Origin: an uncultured Cytophagales bacterium
GTDB taxonomy: Bacteria; Bacteroidota; Bacteroidia; Cytophagales; Thermoflexibacteraceae
DNA length: 61,744 nt
Reading direction: 5' to 3'
NCBI GenBank assembly: GCA_938039675.1
Contig: CALHUI010000016.1
Span: 1 to 61,744 of the forward strand
Every line of letters begins with the position of its first letter. The first letter of the stretch is position 1. The position numbers and the translations under genes were made by a program. This document shows, in pieces, positions 18,966 to 28,338 of the stretch. Below the pieces are notes generated by a model. The model had not been told where the DNA came from. It did not search any database and saw nothing but the letters and a program-made list of their open reading frames with translations.

Positions 18966-21140
18966 ATTCTTCAAGATAAAATCAGTCATCATCTGGTACA
19001 AATGGATGCGTGTGATGCCGCCGTAGATACCATGATTGCGGTCGGGATAATAGAAAGATTCAAACTGTTTGTTAGCGGCAATTAATGCATTTTGCAGCGC
19101 TACGGCATTCTGGAAATGCACGTTGTCATCACCGGTGCCATGTATGAGCAGAAACTTACCTTTCAGTTTATCAGCATGGTTAACAGGCGAATAGTCATCA
19201 TATCCTTTGGGGTTGTCTTGTGGGCGTTGCAGGAATCGCTCGGTATAGATAGTGTCGTAGAAACGCCAGTTGGTTACGGGCGCTACAGCAATAGCGGCTT
19301 TGAACACGTCGTTGCCCAGCAACAGACACAGCGAACTCATATAGCCGCCGTAGCTCCATCCCCAAATACCAATGCGGTTTTTATCCACATAGGGCAGCCC
19401 GCCAAGATATTTAGCGGCTGCGATTTGGTCTTCCACCTCGTATTTACCTAAGTTGGCATAGGTCATTTTTTTGAAAGCCTCACCGCGTGCGCCTGTACCG
19501 CGATTGTCCACACAGGCAATCAAATAGCCGTTTTGAGCCAACATGTTGTGCCACAGGTCGTTAGCACCGTTGGCGTAGGTGTTGAGTACTTGCTGTGAGC
19601 CCGGGCCGCCGTACACGTGCATCAGTACGGGGTAGCGCTTGCCGGCATCAAAATCGGGAGGTTTGATAAAATAACCGTTGAGCTCTGTGCCGTCGGTTGT
19701 TTTAAAAGTAAAAAACTCTTTTTGTGAAAGGCGGAAATCAGCGGCGGCCTTCTGCAAAACCTGATTCTCTTCCAATACTTTCACCAATTTATTGCCTGCT
19801 ACCTGATACAGCTTCACATTCAGCGGGGCTTCGTTGCTGTTGTTGTAGCAGAAATAGTATTTAAAATCGCGGCTCAGATTGATGCGATTAGCCCCCGATG
19901 CGGCAGTCAGTTGCTGTTTATTTTTCCCGTCCAGCCCTATGCGGTAAAAATGGCGCTCCAAAGGAGAAACCTCTGTGGAGGTGTAGTAAATCAGGGGTAC
20001 TTTGGCAGTTTCATCAACGCCGAGGAAATTATCTACCTCCCAGTTGCCTTGTGTCAGCGGGCGCACGAGTTTGCCGTCGTTGTTGTAGAGGTATAAATGT
20101 TTGTAACCGCTTTGCTCACTTGCCCAAATGAACTGCTTGCCGTTTTTCAGATAAACCATCATGTCAAAATTTTCAGCCTCCAAGTAGGTTTTGCTGTTTT
20201 CTTCCAATACAAGTTTGGTTTTTCCGGTAGCTGCATCGGCATAAAGCAGTTCCATCTTGTTTTGCAGGCGGTTCAGGCGTAACACGGCAAGTGTATTAGG
20301 CATACTTGTCCATTTGATGCGCGGCACGTAAATATCGGTTTCGCTGCCAAGTTCAACAGCAGTGGTTTTACCCGAAGCCAAGTCGTAAATTGAAACGCTT
20401 ACCACCGAGTTGCTTTCACCTGCTTTGGGGTACTTAAAGCGATAGTCGATAGGATACAGCGAATTTGCAGGCCACATTTGCATGTTGTATTCCGGTACTT
20501 TGCGCTCATCAAAGCTGATAAATGCGATTTTATTGCCATCGGGCGACCACTCAAATGCCTGTGCCATGCTGAATTCTTCCTCATATACCCAGTCGGCACT
20601 GCCGTGAATGAGTTCGTTGAATTTGCCGGTAGTAGTAACAGCTGTTTCTTTACCCGAAGCCAAGTCTTTGAAAAACAAGTTGTTATCGCGAGTAAAAGCT
20701 ACTTTGCTGCCATCGGGCGAAAAAGTTGCGTAGGACTGCTTGCCGCCTTCGGAAAGCCGAGACAAGGCTTTGGCAGCCAAGTCATATACAAAAAACTCTG
20801 CCTTGTACGAACGGCGGTAAATAGATTCAAAGTCAGTAGTGAGCAGCAGTTTCTTTTCGTCTGCACTGAAATCATAGTTGCTGTAATTGATATTCAGGCT
20901 TTTACCGTCCAAAATAGTCTGTACTGCCTGACCGGTAGTTACATCGTATTGGACAATATCTGCACCGTTTTGGGCAGTGTAGAACCGGCCATCTTTCATC
21001 CAATTGACATTATCTACCGAACGGGTACGCAGCGCACCGTTGCGGTAAATATCATTGACCGTAAGTTTATTTTGTGCAAAAGCAGACCAAGAGAACAGCC
21101 AGAATAACAGCAGCCCCCACAAGCGTGTGTTTTGTTTCAT
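18960..21140 (-). CDS. Dipeptidyl peptidase IV-type S9 serine peptidase, exported
   Basis: 726 residues from ATG 21140 (another in-frame ATG is at 21161), chosen because it leaves a clean signal peptide ending in WSAFAQ. An eight-bladed DPP-IV N-terminal propeller (about 30-470) includes the double-Glu motif DWVYEEEFSMAQAFEW that anchors the substrate N-terminus. The alpha/beta hydrolase domain carries Ser596 in GWSYGGYMSS, Asp about 671 in HGTGDDN and His703 in PDRNHG. It should release X-Pro or X-Ala dipeptides from peptides in the periplasm, feeding peptide nutrition. All catalytic residues are present. It is the only gene on its strand here, and the gene upstream of it (21260) has its own terminator. 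Confidence 0.93.
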   Translation of the reverse strand: MKQNTRLWGLLLFWLFSWSAFAQNKLTVNDIYRNGALRTRSVDNVNWMKDGRFYTAQNGADIVQYDVTTGQAVQTILDGKSLNINYSNYDFSADEKKLLLTTDFESIYRRSYKAEFFVYDLAAKALSRLSEGGKQSYATFSPDGSKVAFTRDNNLFFKDLASGKETAVTTTGKFNELIHGSADWVYEEEFSMAQAFEWSPDGNKIAFISFDERKVPEYNMQMWPANSLYPIDYRFKYPKAGESNSVVSVSIYDLASGKTTAVELGSETDIYVPRIKWTSMPNTLAVLRLNRLQNKMELLYADAATGKTKLVLEENSKTYLEAENFDMMVYLKNGKQFIWASEQSGYKHLYLYNNDGKLVRPLTQGNWEVDNFLGVDETAKVPLIYYTSTEVSPLERHFYRIGLDGKNKQQLTAASGANRINLSRDFKYYFCYNNSNEAPLNVKLYQVAGNKLVKVLEENQVLQKAAADFRLSQKEFFTFKTTDGTELNGYFIKPPDFDAGKRYPVLMHVYGGPGSQQVLNTYANGANDLWHNMLAQNGYLIACVDNRGTGARGEAFKKMTYANLGKYEVEDQIAAAKYLGGLPYVDKNRIGIWGWSYGGYMSSLCLLLGNDVFKAAIAVAPVTNWRFYDTIYTERFLQRPQDNPKGYDDYSPVNHADKLKGKFLLIHGTGDDNVHFQNAVALQNALIAANKQFESFYYPDRNHGIYGGITRIHLYQMMTDFILKNL

Positions 21141-21202
21141 ATCTGAAATGGTTTGGTGCATGGAATTTACGGGGGTCGTAAAGATAACTCTCCACCAACA
21201 AA

Positions 21203-21229
21203 AAACCTTTGAGCAATACCCAAAGGTTT
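21203..21229 (-). terminator. Intrinsic terminator of the exported protein gene at 21260
   Basis: AAACCTTTG (21203-21211) pairs with CAAAGGTTT (21221-21229). Read on the minus strand the hairpin runs into a T tract, 31 bases beyond the stop codon at 21260. It separates this gene from the downstream DPP-IV gene. Confidence 0.65.
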
Positions 21230-21259
21230 AATCTATTACTCTATGGTATATTTCTTAAC

Positions 21260-21880
21260 TCATTCATCAATTCGTTCATTAGAAGAAAGCCGGCTTTTCA
21301 CCTGCTTAATTTTATTTTCTTTCAGCATTCTGATTTGCGCTTCCTGTTCTTCAATCCATTTTACACGGCTATAATCTCCTTTAGGATGTTTCTTTTCGTA
21401 AGGAATATAGGTAACATCCAGTTCTTTGAAAATATCGCGGTACATATCTTCCAATATGACAAAATTTTCATGGATGTTGCTTCGCAGTTCATTCAAACCC
21501 TTTTTCTCTTCGCGGATGAAGGCTTCCACATCCTGAAGAGCTTTTGCAGGCAATTCCGTTGAAGAGCTTATCTCCGAAGATGAGGCCTTAGGATTCTCGG
21601 CTGAGGTTACAATAGCCTCTTTTTCGGCAATATCTTGCAAGATGAGTTGATGTTTCCACTCCATTACCTGCTGCTGTTCAGCCGGGGTCATCAGAATCCA
21701 CTTCTTGCCGTAGTAATTAGCCCATGTTTCAAGGTCAGTCGGGTTCTTGCGAACTTTTTCCCACTGCACCGGTTTTTTCAGTGGGTCGTCAATAAATTGA
21801 GCCTGCGCACACAAGGCAAAAAACATCAGAAACAAATACAAAAACCCAGTTTTTGCTGTGTGATAGTTAGTATGAGTCAT
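21260..21880 (-). CDS. Small exported protein of unknown function
   Basis: 206 residues from ATG 21880. Upstream in-frame ATGs exist, but only this start gives a signal peptide (GFLYLFLMFFALCAQAQ). The mature part starts FIDDPLKKPVQWEKVRKN, has a Trp/Tyr-rich segment (WANYYGKKWILMTPAEQQQV), a Ser/Glu-rich linker and a charged, probably helical C-terminus (KWIEEQEAQIRMLKENK). I do not recognise a family. TATATTTG (minus strand, 21905-21898) fits the -7 consensus 17 bases before the start. It stands alone between terminators, divergent from the flavoprotein gene at 21996. Confidence 0.75.
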   Translation of the reverse strand: MTHTNYHTAKTGFLYLFLMFFALCAQAQFIDDPLKKPVQWEKVRKNPTDLETWANYYGKKWILMTPAEQQQVMEWKHQLILQDIAEKEAIVTSAENPKASSSEISSSTELPAKALQDVEAFIREEKKGLNELRSNIHENFVILEDMYRDIFKELDVTYIPYEKKHPKGDYSRVKWIEEQEAQIRMLKENKIKQVKSRLSSNERIDE

Positions 21881-21995
21881 AGGGGTAAACATCAAAACAA
21901 ATATACGAATTAATAACGTCAAAATTATTGTTTTTGTATGTCGTGTTTTTTGCAATGTTATGAGTAATATTACTAATATGAACTTTGTTTGTTGA

Positions 21996-23117
21996 ATGTA
22001 CGATTTTGTAATTATTGGAGGTGGGCTTGCCGGTTTGATAAGTGCCGTTATGCTGGGAAAGGCCGGATTTAAGGTCGTTCTACTGGAAAAAAACAGCTAT
22101 CCGTTCCATCGGGTTTGCGGCGAGTATATTTCCAACGAAACGCTGCCTCTGCTAAATAAATTAGGGATTAATCCTTTTGAATGGGGAGCGGTGGCTATCA
22201 GTCGTTTACAAATCACCTCCCCCGCGGGCAAGTCGCTCGAACTACCCTTAGCAAGCGGCGGATTTGGCATCAGCCGCTATGTGCTGGATGCAAAACTGGC
22301 AGCAATGGCGGCTGCCAACGGCGTAGAAATCATAGAACGCTGCGCCGTGGAGTGCATAGAACGCAAGGATGAGCATACATTCACCGTTCGGAACGGCAGA
22401 GGACAACAATGGAGCGGCCGATGGGCTATTGCTGCACACGGCAAACGCTCTAACATAGACAAGCAACTGAACCGTCGTTTTTTCACTCGGCGTTCACCTT
22501 ACGTGGGTGTAAAGTATCATGTAAAAATTGAACATAATCAAGATTTGATTGCATTGCACAATTTTGAGGATGGCTACTGTGGTATTTCGCGAATTGAAGA
22601 TGACAAGTGTTGCCTTTGTTACTTGGTTGACCGCCAACAGCTACGAAAATACGGCACAATTGCACAATTAGAGGTAAAAACCTTACATAAAAACCCCTTC
22701 TTAAAAGAAATTTTTTCTAAGGCAGACATTCTCTACGATGCCCCCAAAGTAATTAATGAGGTATCCTTTGCCCCCAAAACGTTAGTTGAAAACGGTATTT
22801 TGATGTGCGGCGATGCTGCGGGAATGATTACGCCCCTTTGCGGTAACGGGATGGCAATGGCTATGCACGGCGGCGCTTTGTTGGCGCATCTGCTGACCCA
22901 ATGTGAAGCAGGCAAACTCAGCCGCAAGGAACTGTACCGGCAGTACCGGCAACAATGGAAACAACTTTTTTCCTTGCGATTATGGACAGGCCGTCAAATT
23001 CAACGCTTCTTCGGTTCGCCGGTGCTAACCGAGATACTTGTAGGCGGTTTCCAAATGGCACCAGCCGCTGCGGAATTATTGATTCGCCAAACACACGGCC
23101 GCCCTATTTATTTGTAA
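21996..23117 (+). CDS. Geranylgeranyl-reductase-family FAD-dependent oxidoreductase
   Basis: 373 residues. It has an N-terminal Rossmann FAD motif DFVIIGGGLAGLISAVML, a conserved HRVCGEYISNE segment and a second FAD motif MCGDAAGMITPLCGNGMAMA typical of the GGR / p-hydroxybenzoate-hydroxylase superfamily. No signal peptide. In Bacteroidota such proteins often sit in polyene-pigment or type III polyketide clusters, but no polyketide or methyltransferase gene flanks this copy, so its role is open. It could reduce isoprenoid chains or hydroxylate a lipid-like compound. Confidence 0.82.
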   Translation: MYDFVIIGGGLAGLISAVMLGKAGFKVVLLEKNSYPFHRVCGEYISNETLPLLNKLGINPFEWGAVAISRLQITSPAGKSLELPLASGGFGISRYVLDAKLAAMAAANGVEIIERCAVECIERKDEHTFTVRNGRGQQWSGRWAIAAHGKRSNIDKQLNRRFFTRRSPYVGVKYHVKIEHNQDLIALHNFEDGYCGISRIEDDKCCLCYLVDRQQLRKYGTIAQLEVKTLHKNPFLKEIFSKADILYDAPKVINEVSFAPKTLVENGILMCGDAAGMITPLCGNGMAMAMHGGALLAHLLTQCEAGKLSRKELYRQYRQQWKQLFSLRLWTGRQIQRFFGSPVLTEILVGGFQMAPAAAELLIRQTHGRPIYL

Positions 23118-23238
23118 CCGAAAAAATGCCCTGCACGTTTTTAGCATATAAGTGCTACCATTAAATAAAAATGGCCATTAACTTGCATTATTTAGACAAA
23201 ACCGTCGCTTGGCAGTCCTGTAAGTAGTATATTTACCC

Positions 23239-25815
23239 ATGGTGCAGCCCGCAATAATCGGATTAGATACAGGCGCTTTGTTTACGCTGCTGGATTCCCA
23301 CGTGCTTATCGCTACCGATGAGCAGTGGCAGATTACCCATTGGAGCAACGGTGCGGTCAAAGCCACCGGTTATGTACAGGAAGAAAGTTTGGGTGTATCG
23401 TTTATGTCGCGGCTGAGTGCGATTTCCTCCGATATTCTGATGGCTGTGCTGCCCGCTTCGGGCTACAGCCGCCCCGTTCAGTTGGCCATGATAGATGCCG
23501 GCGGACACAAAAAATACTTTTCGTTACAGGCCATTCGCCAGCAAACGGGCGGTTATTTGTTCTACGGCTTACCCGACAATCGCTCCAATGAAGCCGATGT
23601 ATTATCTTTGGCAGAAAATCTGTTATGTATTGATTTTCAAGGCAACTTGATTGGTTTTTCGGAAAAACACCAAATTTTCCAACCTTACCTAAACAGCCTT
23701 TTTGCCAAAGAGGAAGGCATGCAACTACTGGCCAATCTTAGCAAAGGGTTTAGCACGGAAACCGAATCGCTGATTGGCAATCGTTTTTATCACTTCAATT
23801 TTACGCCGCTGCCCGAATTAGGCTATGTGTACATCCACCCCAAGGACATCACCGACCGCAAACTAACCGAAGAAAAACTGCGCACAAGCGTTAATCTGTT
23901 CCGTTTGTTGTCTGAAAACGCTCAGGATTTGATTTGTGTACACCATCCCAATGGCGATTTTCAGTACGTGTCGCAATCGATTGCCGATTTGCTGGGCTAT
24001 GAGCCTTCGCAAATGGTGTCCCTTTCTCCACACCTGTTCGTGCATCCGGCAGACTGGATGAAACTGGCGCGCTATCATCGGCGAATCATCCGCCAAGGCC
24101 GCGCTGAGGCAATAGAATATCGCGTCAGGCGCTCCGACGGCACTTATTGCTGGTTTGAAACCATCGCTAAGGCAATTATCAATCCGCAAGGCAAACTGAT
24201 TCAGATTCAGAGTACTTCACGCAATATTGACCAACGCAAAGCCTTTGAGCAAGAATTGATTAAAGCACGAGAAGAGGCGCTGCGCTCAATGAAGGCCAAA
24301 GAAACCTTCCTCTCTACAATGAGCCATGAGTTGCGCACACCGCTCAATGCGGTGGTAGGCATGACCTACCTGCTCATGGAAGAAAACCCGCGCCCTGAGC
24401 AGATGCCGCATCTGCAAACCCTGCGTTTTGCCGCTGAAAACCTGCTGGTGCTCATCAACGATATTTTAGACTTTTCCAAGATTGAAGCCAGAAAAATCGT
24501 TTTTGAAAATACAGCATTTAATCTCCGCGAGCTCATTGCATCTGCCAAAAATACATTTAATTTGAGAGCTGATGAAAAAGGTATTCATTTCCGTGTCAGG
24601 ATAGACAAAAACGTTCCGCAGTTCGTCAAAGGCGATCCCGTTCGGTTGAACCAAATTATTACCAACCTGCTCAGCAATGCCATTAAGTTTACCGAACAAG
24701 GCAAGGTAATACTGGAAGTAAGCGTTCAGGAAAGTTCTGCCGAGCATGTGGCATTGCATTTTTCCGTTACCGATACGGGCATCGGGATTCCGAAAGAGCA
24801 ACACAGCCGCATTTTTGACTACTTCACGCAGGCTTCCGGAGATACCACGCGCAAATACGGCGGCACGGGATTGGGGCTGGCAATCGTTAAGCGTCTGCTG
24901 GAATTACAAGGCAGCCAAATTCATTTGCAAAGCGAAGAAAAAAAAGGCTCCTGCTTTTCGTTCACCCTTTCATTCAGCAAAACCAATGAACACCCGCGCA
25001 CGGGTGCTCACGCGGGAAGCCTGAACAAAAAAATGTATTTGGAAGGACTGAAAGTATTGCTCGTAGAAGACAACGAAACCAATCGCATGGTGGCTTCTAA
25101 ATTTTTAGAAAAGTGGGGCATCAAACCCAATATCGCAGTCAATGGCATAGAAGCCTTACAAGCAGTGCGTCAGCAGACCTACCACCTGATTCTTATGGAC
25201 TTGCAAATGCCCGAAATGGATGGCTATCAGGCTGCAATTGCCATCAGACAAATGGAACAGGAGTTAAACCTTCCGCCTGTGCCTATTATTGCGCTTACGG
25301 CATCCGTTCTGGGCGATGTGCGCAACAAAGTGGCTCAAGCCGGCATGACGGATTACATCAGCAAACCTTTCCATCCCGAAGAACTGTATCAGAAGCTGAC
25401 GGCATATCTGCCGCCCGACTTCATCCCGACAGCACTGGAAACAAGCCAACCCATACTGCCTAAAAGCAGCCGCAAGCGGAAAAGTAAAAATCCTATCATC
25501 CTTTTAGACAAAATTGCCGACTTTGCCATGGGCGACCCCGCATTTGAACGCGAACTGATTCATATTTACCTCAAAACGTTTCGTCAGTTGCCCGAGCAAG
25601 TGCGCGAGTGCGTTGCCAAAGCCGATGCGCAACAATTGGATGCCTTGCTGCACAAGGTAAAACCCACGTTGCAGAGTTTGGCGGCGCGGCGCATTGAAAC
25701 TATACTCCGCACCATTTTGCAACGCATGAAAAATCAGGAGACTACCGATGATGCCTTGCAACAGCTAATAGACATGTCCGCAACGGCAATTGATATGTTG
25801 CAATTACCAGACTAA
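23239..25815 (+). CDS. Cytoplasmic hybrid histidine kinase (PAS-PAS-HisKA-HATPase-REC-Hpt)
   Basis: 858 residues and no membrane segment. A divergent PAS-like region (about 10-130) is followed by a further sensor region and a clear PAS/PAC domain (about 222-335), then HisKA with phospho-acceptor His363 (FLSTMSHELRTPLN). The ATPase shows the N box (NQIITNLLSNAIKF), DTGIGIP and GGTGLGLAIVKRL. A receiver domain (about 605-720) has Asp654 (LILMDLQMPEMDG) and Lys709. A C-terminal Hpt-like domain has His805 (LLHKVKP). It is a self-contained phosphorelay, with the output partner unknown. The stop is only 7 bases before pbpC, so the two are likely one transcript. Confidence 0.93.
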   Translation: MVQPAIIGLDTGALFTLLDSHVLIATDEQWQITHWSNGAVKATGYVQEESLGVSFMSRLSAISSDILMAVLPASGYSRPVQLAMIDAGGHKKYFSLQAIRQQTGGYLFYGLPDNRSNEADVLSLAENLLCIDFQGNLIGFSEKHQIFQPYLNSLFAKEEGMQLLANLSKGFSTETESLIGNRFYHFNFTPLPELGYVYIHPKDITDRKLTEEKLRTSVNLFRLLSENAQDLICVHHPNGDFQYVSQSIADLLGYEPSQMVSLSPHLFVHPADWMKLARYHRRIIRQGRAEAIEYRVRRSDGTYCWFETIAKAIINPQGKLIQIQSTSRNIDQRKAFEQELIKAREEALRSMKAKETFLSTMSHELRTPLNAVVGMTYLLMEENPRPEQMPHLQTLRFAAENLLVLINDILDFSKIEARKIVFENTAFNLRELIASAKNTFNLRADEKGIHFRVRIDKNVPQFVKGDPVRLNQIITNLLSNAIKFTEQGKVILEVSVQESSAEHVALHFSVTDTGIGIPKEQHSRIFDYFTQASGDTTRKYGGTGLGLAIVKRLLELQGSQIHLQSEEKKGSCFSFTLSFSKTNEHPRTGAHAGSLNKKMYLEGLKVLLVEDNETNRMVASKFLEKWGIKPNIAVNGIEALQAVRQQTYHLILMDLQMPEMDGYQAAIAIRQMEQELNLPPVPIIALTASVLGDVRNKVAQAGMTDYISKPFHPEELYQKLTAYLPPDFIPTALETSQPILPKSSRKRKSKNPIILLDKIADFAMGDPAFERELIHIYLKTFRQLPEQVRECVAKADAQQLDALLHKVKPTLQSLAARRIETILRTILQRMKNQETTDDALQQLIDMSATAIDMLQLPD

Positions 25816-25822
25816 GTCGCTT

Positions 25823-28156
25823 ATGCTGCGCAACTACCGGCATTTATTGCAAAATCATCCTTCGTTTCATTATGCCCGATGGGGTGCAATAGCCTTTTTG
25901 CTGTGCCCGCTGTTATTTACAGGTTTACATTTGGCATTCCCGTTGCCTCCGCAGGTGCAATATTCGCGCATGGTGCTGGCACAAGACGGCGCTTTGTTAC
26001 AGGCCTATCTCAGCCCCGATGACAAATGGCGCATGAAAACCGAATTACACGAAATTACACCTGACCTGCGTCGTGCTTTCATCAACAAAGAAGACCGATT
26101 TTTTTACTACCATCCGGGTGTAAATCCGCTTGCAATTGTGCGGGCACTGCTTAAAAATATCGTTCGGGGAAAAACCACATCGGGGGCATCCACCATCACC
26201 ATGCAAGTTGCACGCCTGTTGGAGCCTAAAAAACGCAATTATGCCAACAAGTTGGTAGAAATTTTTCGTGCGCTACAATTAGAATGGACCTATTCCAAAG
26301 AAGAAATTTTACAGTTGTACTTGAACATGGTACCCTATGGCGGCAATGTGGAAGGTGTAAAAGCCGCTTCGCTGCTTTATTTCGGTAGAATGCCCGATAA
26401 GTTGAGTCTGGCACAAGTTGTAACGCTGACCATTGTACCCAACCGCCCCACATCACTGGCGTTAGGCAACAATAGCAACAAACTGTTGGAAGAACGCAAC
26501 CGATGGTTGCGAACCTTTCTGGAAGACGGCATATTTGACCGCGAAGCAATCGCCGATGCACTGCGCGAGCCTTTGCAAACCAATCGGGAGGCCTTGTCTT
26601 CGCTTGCACCGCATCTGGGGCGATGGGTACATCGCACGCGCAGTCCGTCGGAGGCTAATATCACCACCACCATTCGCACCGATATTCAACAGAAAGCAGC
26701 AGAAATAACGGCAACATATGCCAAAAGCATGGCCAAAATAGGCGTACACAATGCCGCTGTATTGGTAGTGGATAACCGCACGCGGCATGTATTGGCCTAT
26801 ATCGGTTCACAGGATTTTGCCGACAATGCCCATGCAGGTCAGGTAGATGGCATTCGAGCGATTCGTTCGCCGGGAAGCGCACTGAAACCCTTGCTGTATG
26901 CTATTGCTTTTGATGCAGGTTTGCTTACTCCCAAAACGATTATTTCAGATATTCCAGTAGATTTTAACGGCTACATGCCCGAAAATTTTGACCAAAAATT
27001 CAACGGGTATGTCAGTGTTACGCAGGCCTTGGCCTATTCGCTCAATGTGCCGGCGGTCAAAGTACTGCATGAACTGGGCGTAAACCGAATGATAAAAGCC
27101 CTGAAATCGGCACGATTTGCATATGTCAGCCGTCAGGAAAAACAGTTGGGGCTTTCTTTAGCATTGGGCGGTTGCGGCGTAAGCGTTTGGGAAATGGCAG
27201 GTCTGTATGCCTCCTTTGCCAACGGGGGGAAGTTTGCCCCTTTGCAGTTTATGGCTGCCGCGCAGGATGCAACAGCCGAAACGATTGTCAGCCCAGAAGC
27301 TGCTTTTATGGTGAACGAGATTCTCACACAACTAACGCGCCCTGAACTGCCTTCCGACTACGAGCACAACCCGCACGTGCCGAAAATTGCATGGAAAACA
27401 GGCACTTCCTATGGCAGGCGCGATGCGTGGAGCATCGGTTACAACGCCCGTTATACCATTGCTGTATGGATGGGCAATTTCAGTGGCATCGGCTCGCCCG
27501 AACTGACAGGCGCAGGAGTTGCCACGCCGCTACTGTTTCGCCTGTTCAATGCCATAGACTATAACCAGCCCATTCGTTGGTTTGAGCCGCCCGCAGGTCT
27601 GCAAAAGCGCAGCGTCTGTATGGAAACAGGGCTGCCCCCTTCGGAGTTTTGTAACCGACTGACTACCGACTGGTATGTGCCGGGAGTTTCTCCTGCACTT
27701 CGTTGCGAACATCTGAAACCCGTTTTTATAGCGCCCGATGGCAGTATGAGCTATTGCTCGCATTGTTTGCCTGCCAACGGACAGTTTGGGCAAAAGCGCT
27801 TCCCAAATCATTCGCCCGATATGGTCGCGTTTTTGACGGCATCGGGCATTCGCTTTGAACAGATTCCGCCCCACAACCCCGCTTGCACAAAGGTATTTGA
27901 CCGACAGCCGCCTGCCATTATCTCACCTGCCGAAGGGCGCACCTACCTCCGCACCGATGCGGGTGGTATTGAACTGCTGTTGTCCTGCCAAGTTGGCAAC
28001 GACGTAAGCGAGGTCTTTTGGTATGTGGACGACAAGTTCTATCGGCGCGCACACCCCCAAGAGTCGGTGTTTTTTAAACCACTGCCCGGCAAGTGCAAAA
28101 TTGCCTGCACCGACGACAAAGGCATGACTACAACCATTGAGATTCGGGTGGAATAA
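25823..28156 (+). CDS. pbpC: Penicillin-binding protein 1C (transglycosylase/transpeptidase)
   Basis: 777 residues from ATG 25823. A membrane anchor (about 18-42) precedes a GT51 glycosyltransferase with catalytic Glu90 in INKEDRFFYYHPGV. The transpeptidase domain has Ser352/Lys355 in SPGSALKP, SLN in AYSLNVPAV and the KTG box near residue 520 (WKTGTSYGRRDAW). A C-terminal BiPBP_C-type beta domain (about 690-777) is typical of the 1C class. It polymerises and crosslinks peptidoglycan in the periplasm. In many genomes pbpC follows an alpha-2-macroglobulin gene; here it follows a hybrid histidine kinase, which is unusual. Confidence 0.93.
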   Translation: MLRNYRHLLQNHPSFHYARWGAIAFLLCPLLFTGLHLAFPLPPQVQYSRMVLAQDGALLQAYLSPDDKWRMKTELHEITPDLRRAFINKEDRFFYYHPGVNPLAIVRALLKNIVRGKTTSGASTITMQVARLLEPKKRNYANKLVEIFRALQLEWTYSKEEILQLYLNMVPYGGNVEGVKAASLLYFGRMPDKLSLAQVVTLTIVPNRPTSLALGNNSNKLLEERNRWLRTFLEDGIFDREAIADALREPLQTNREALSSLAPHLGRWVHRTRSPSEANITTTIRTDIQQKAAEITATYAKSMAKIGVHNAAVLVVDNRTRHVLAYIGSQDFADNAHAGQVDGIRAIRSPGSALKPLLYAIAFDAGLLTPKTIISDIPVDFNGYMPENFDQKFNGYVSVTQALAYSLNVPAVKVLHELGVNRMIKALKSARFAYVSRQEKQLGLSLALGGCGVSVWEMAGLYASFANGGKFAPLQFMAAAQDATAETIVSPEAAFMVNEILTQLTRPELPSDYEHNPHVPKIAWKTGTSYGRRDAWSIGYNARYTIAVWMGNFSGIGSPELTGAGVATPLLFRLFNAIDYNQPIRWFEPPAGLQKRSVCMETGLPPSEFCNRLTTDWYVPGVSPALRCEHLKPVFIAPDGSMSYCSHCLPANGQFGQKRFPNHSPDMVAFLTASGIRFEQIPPHNPACTKVFDRQPPAIISPAEGRTYLRTDAGGIELLLSCQVGNDVSEVFWYVDDKFYRRAHPQESVFFKPLPGKCKIACTDDKGMTTTIEIRVE

Positions 28157-28282
28157 ATACCACATCCCCACAAGGAGAATATGTAACAACCTGTGGAGCT
28201 TAGGGCTAATATCAGGTTTAAGTGATTGTTTTTCAAAAACTTATACGATTTTTGCCCGTCATTTGCGCTTTTGTATAAAACA

Positions 28283-28313
28283 AAAGGCTGTTCAGAACAT
28301 CCGAACAGCCTTT
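28283..28313. terminator. Bidirectional terminator between pbpC and aceA
   Basis: AAAGGCTGTTC (28283-28293) pairs with GAACAGCCTTT (28303-28313), an 11-bp stem with a 9-base loop. It lies between convergent genes, with A-rich sequence on the left and T residues on the right, so it can serve both strands. Confidence 0.75.
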
Positions 28314-28338
28314 CCACATGAATGAATGAAAAATCAAC

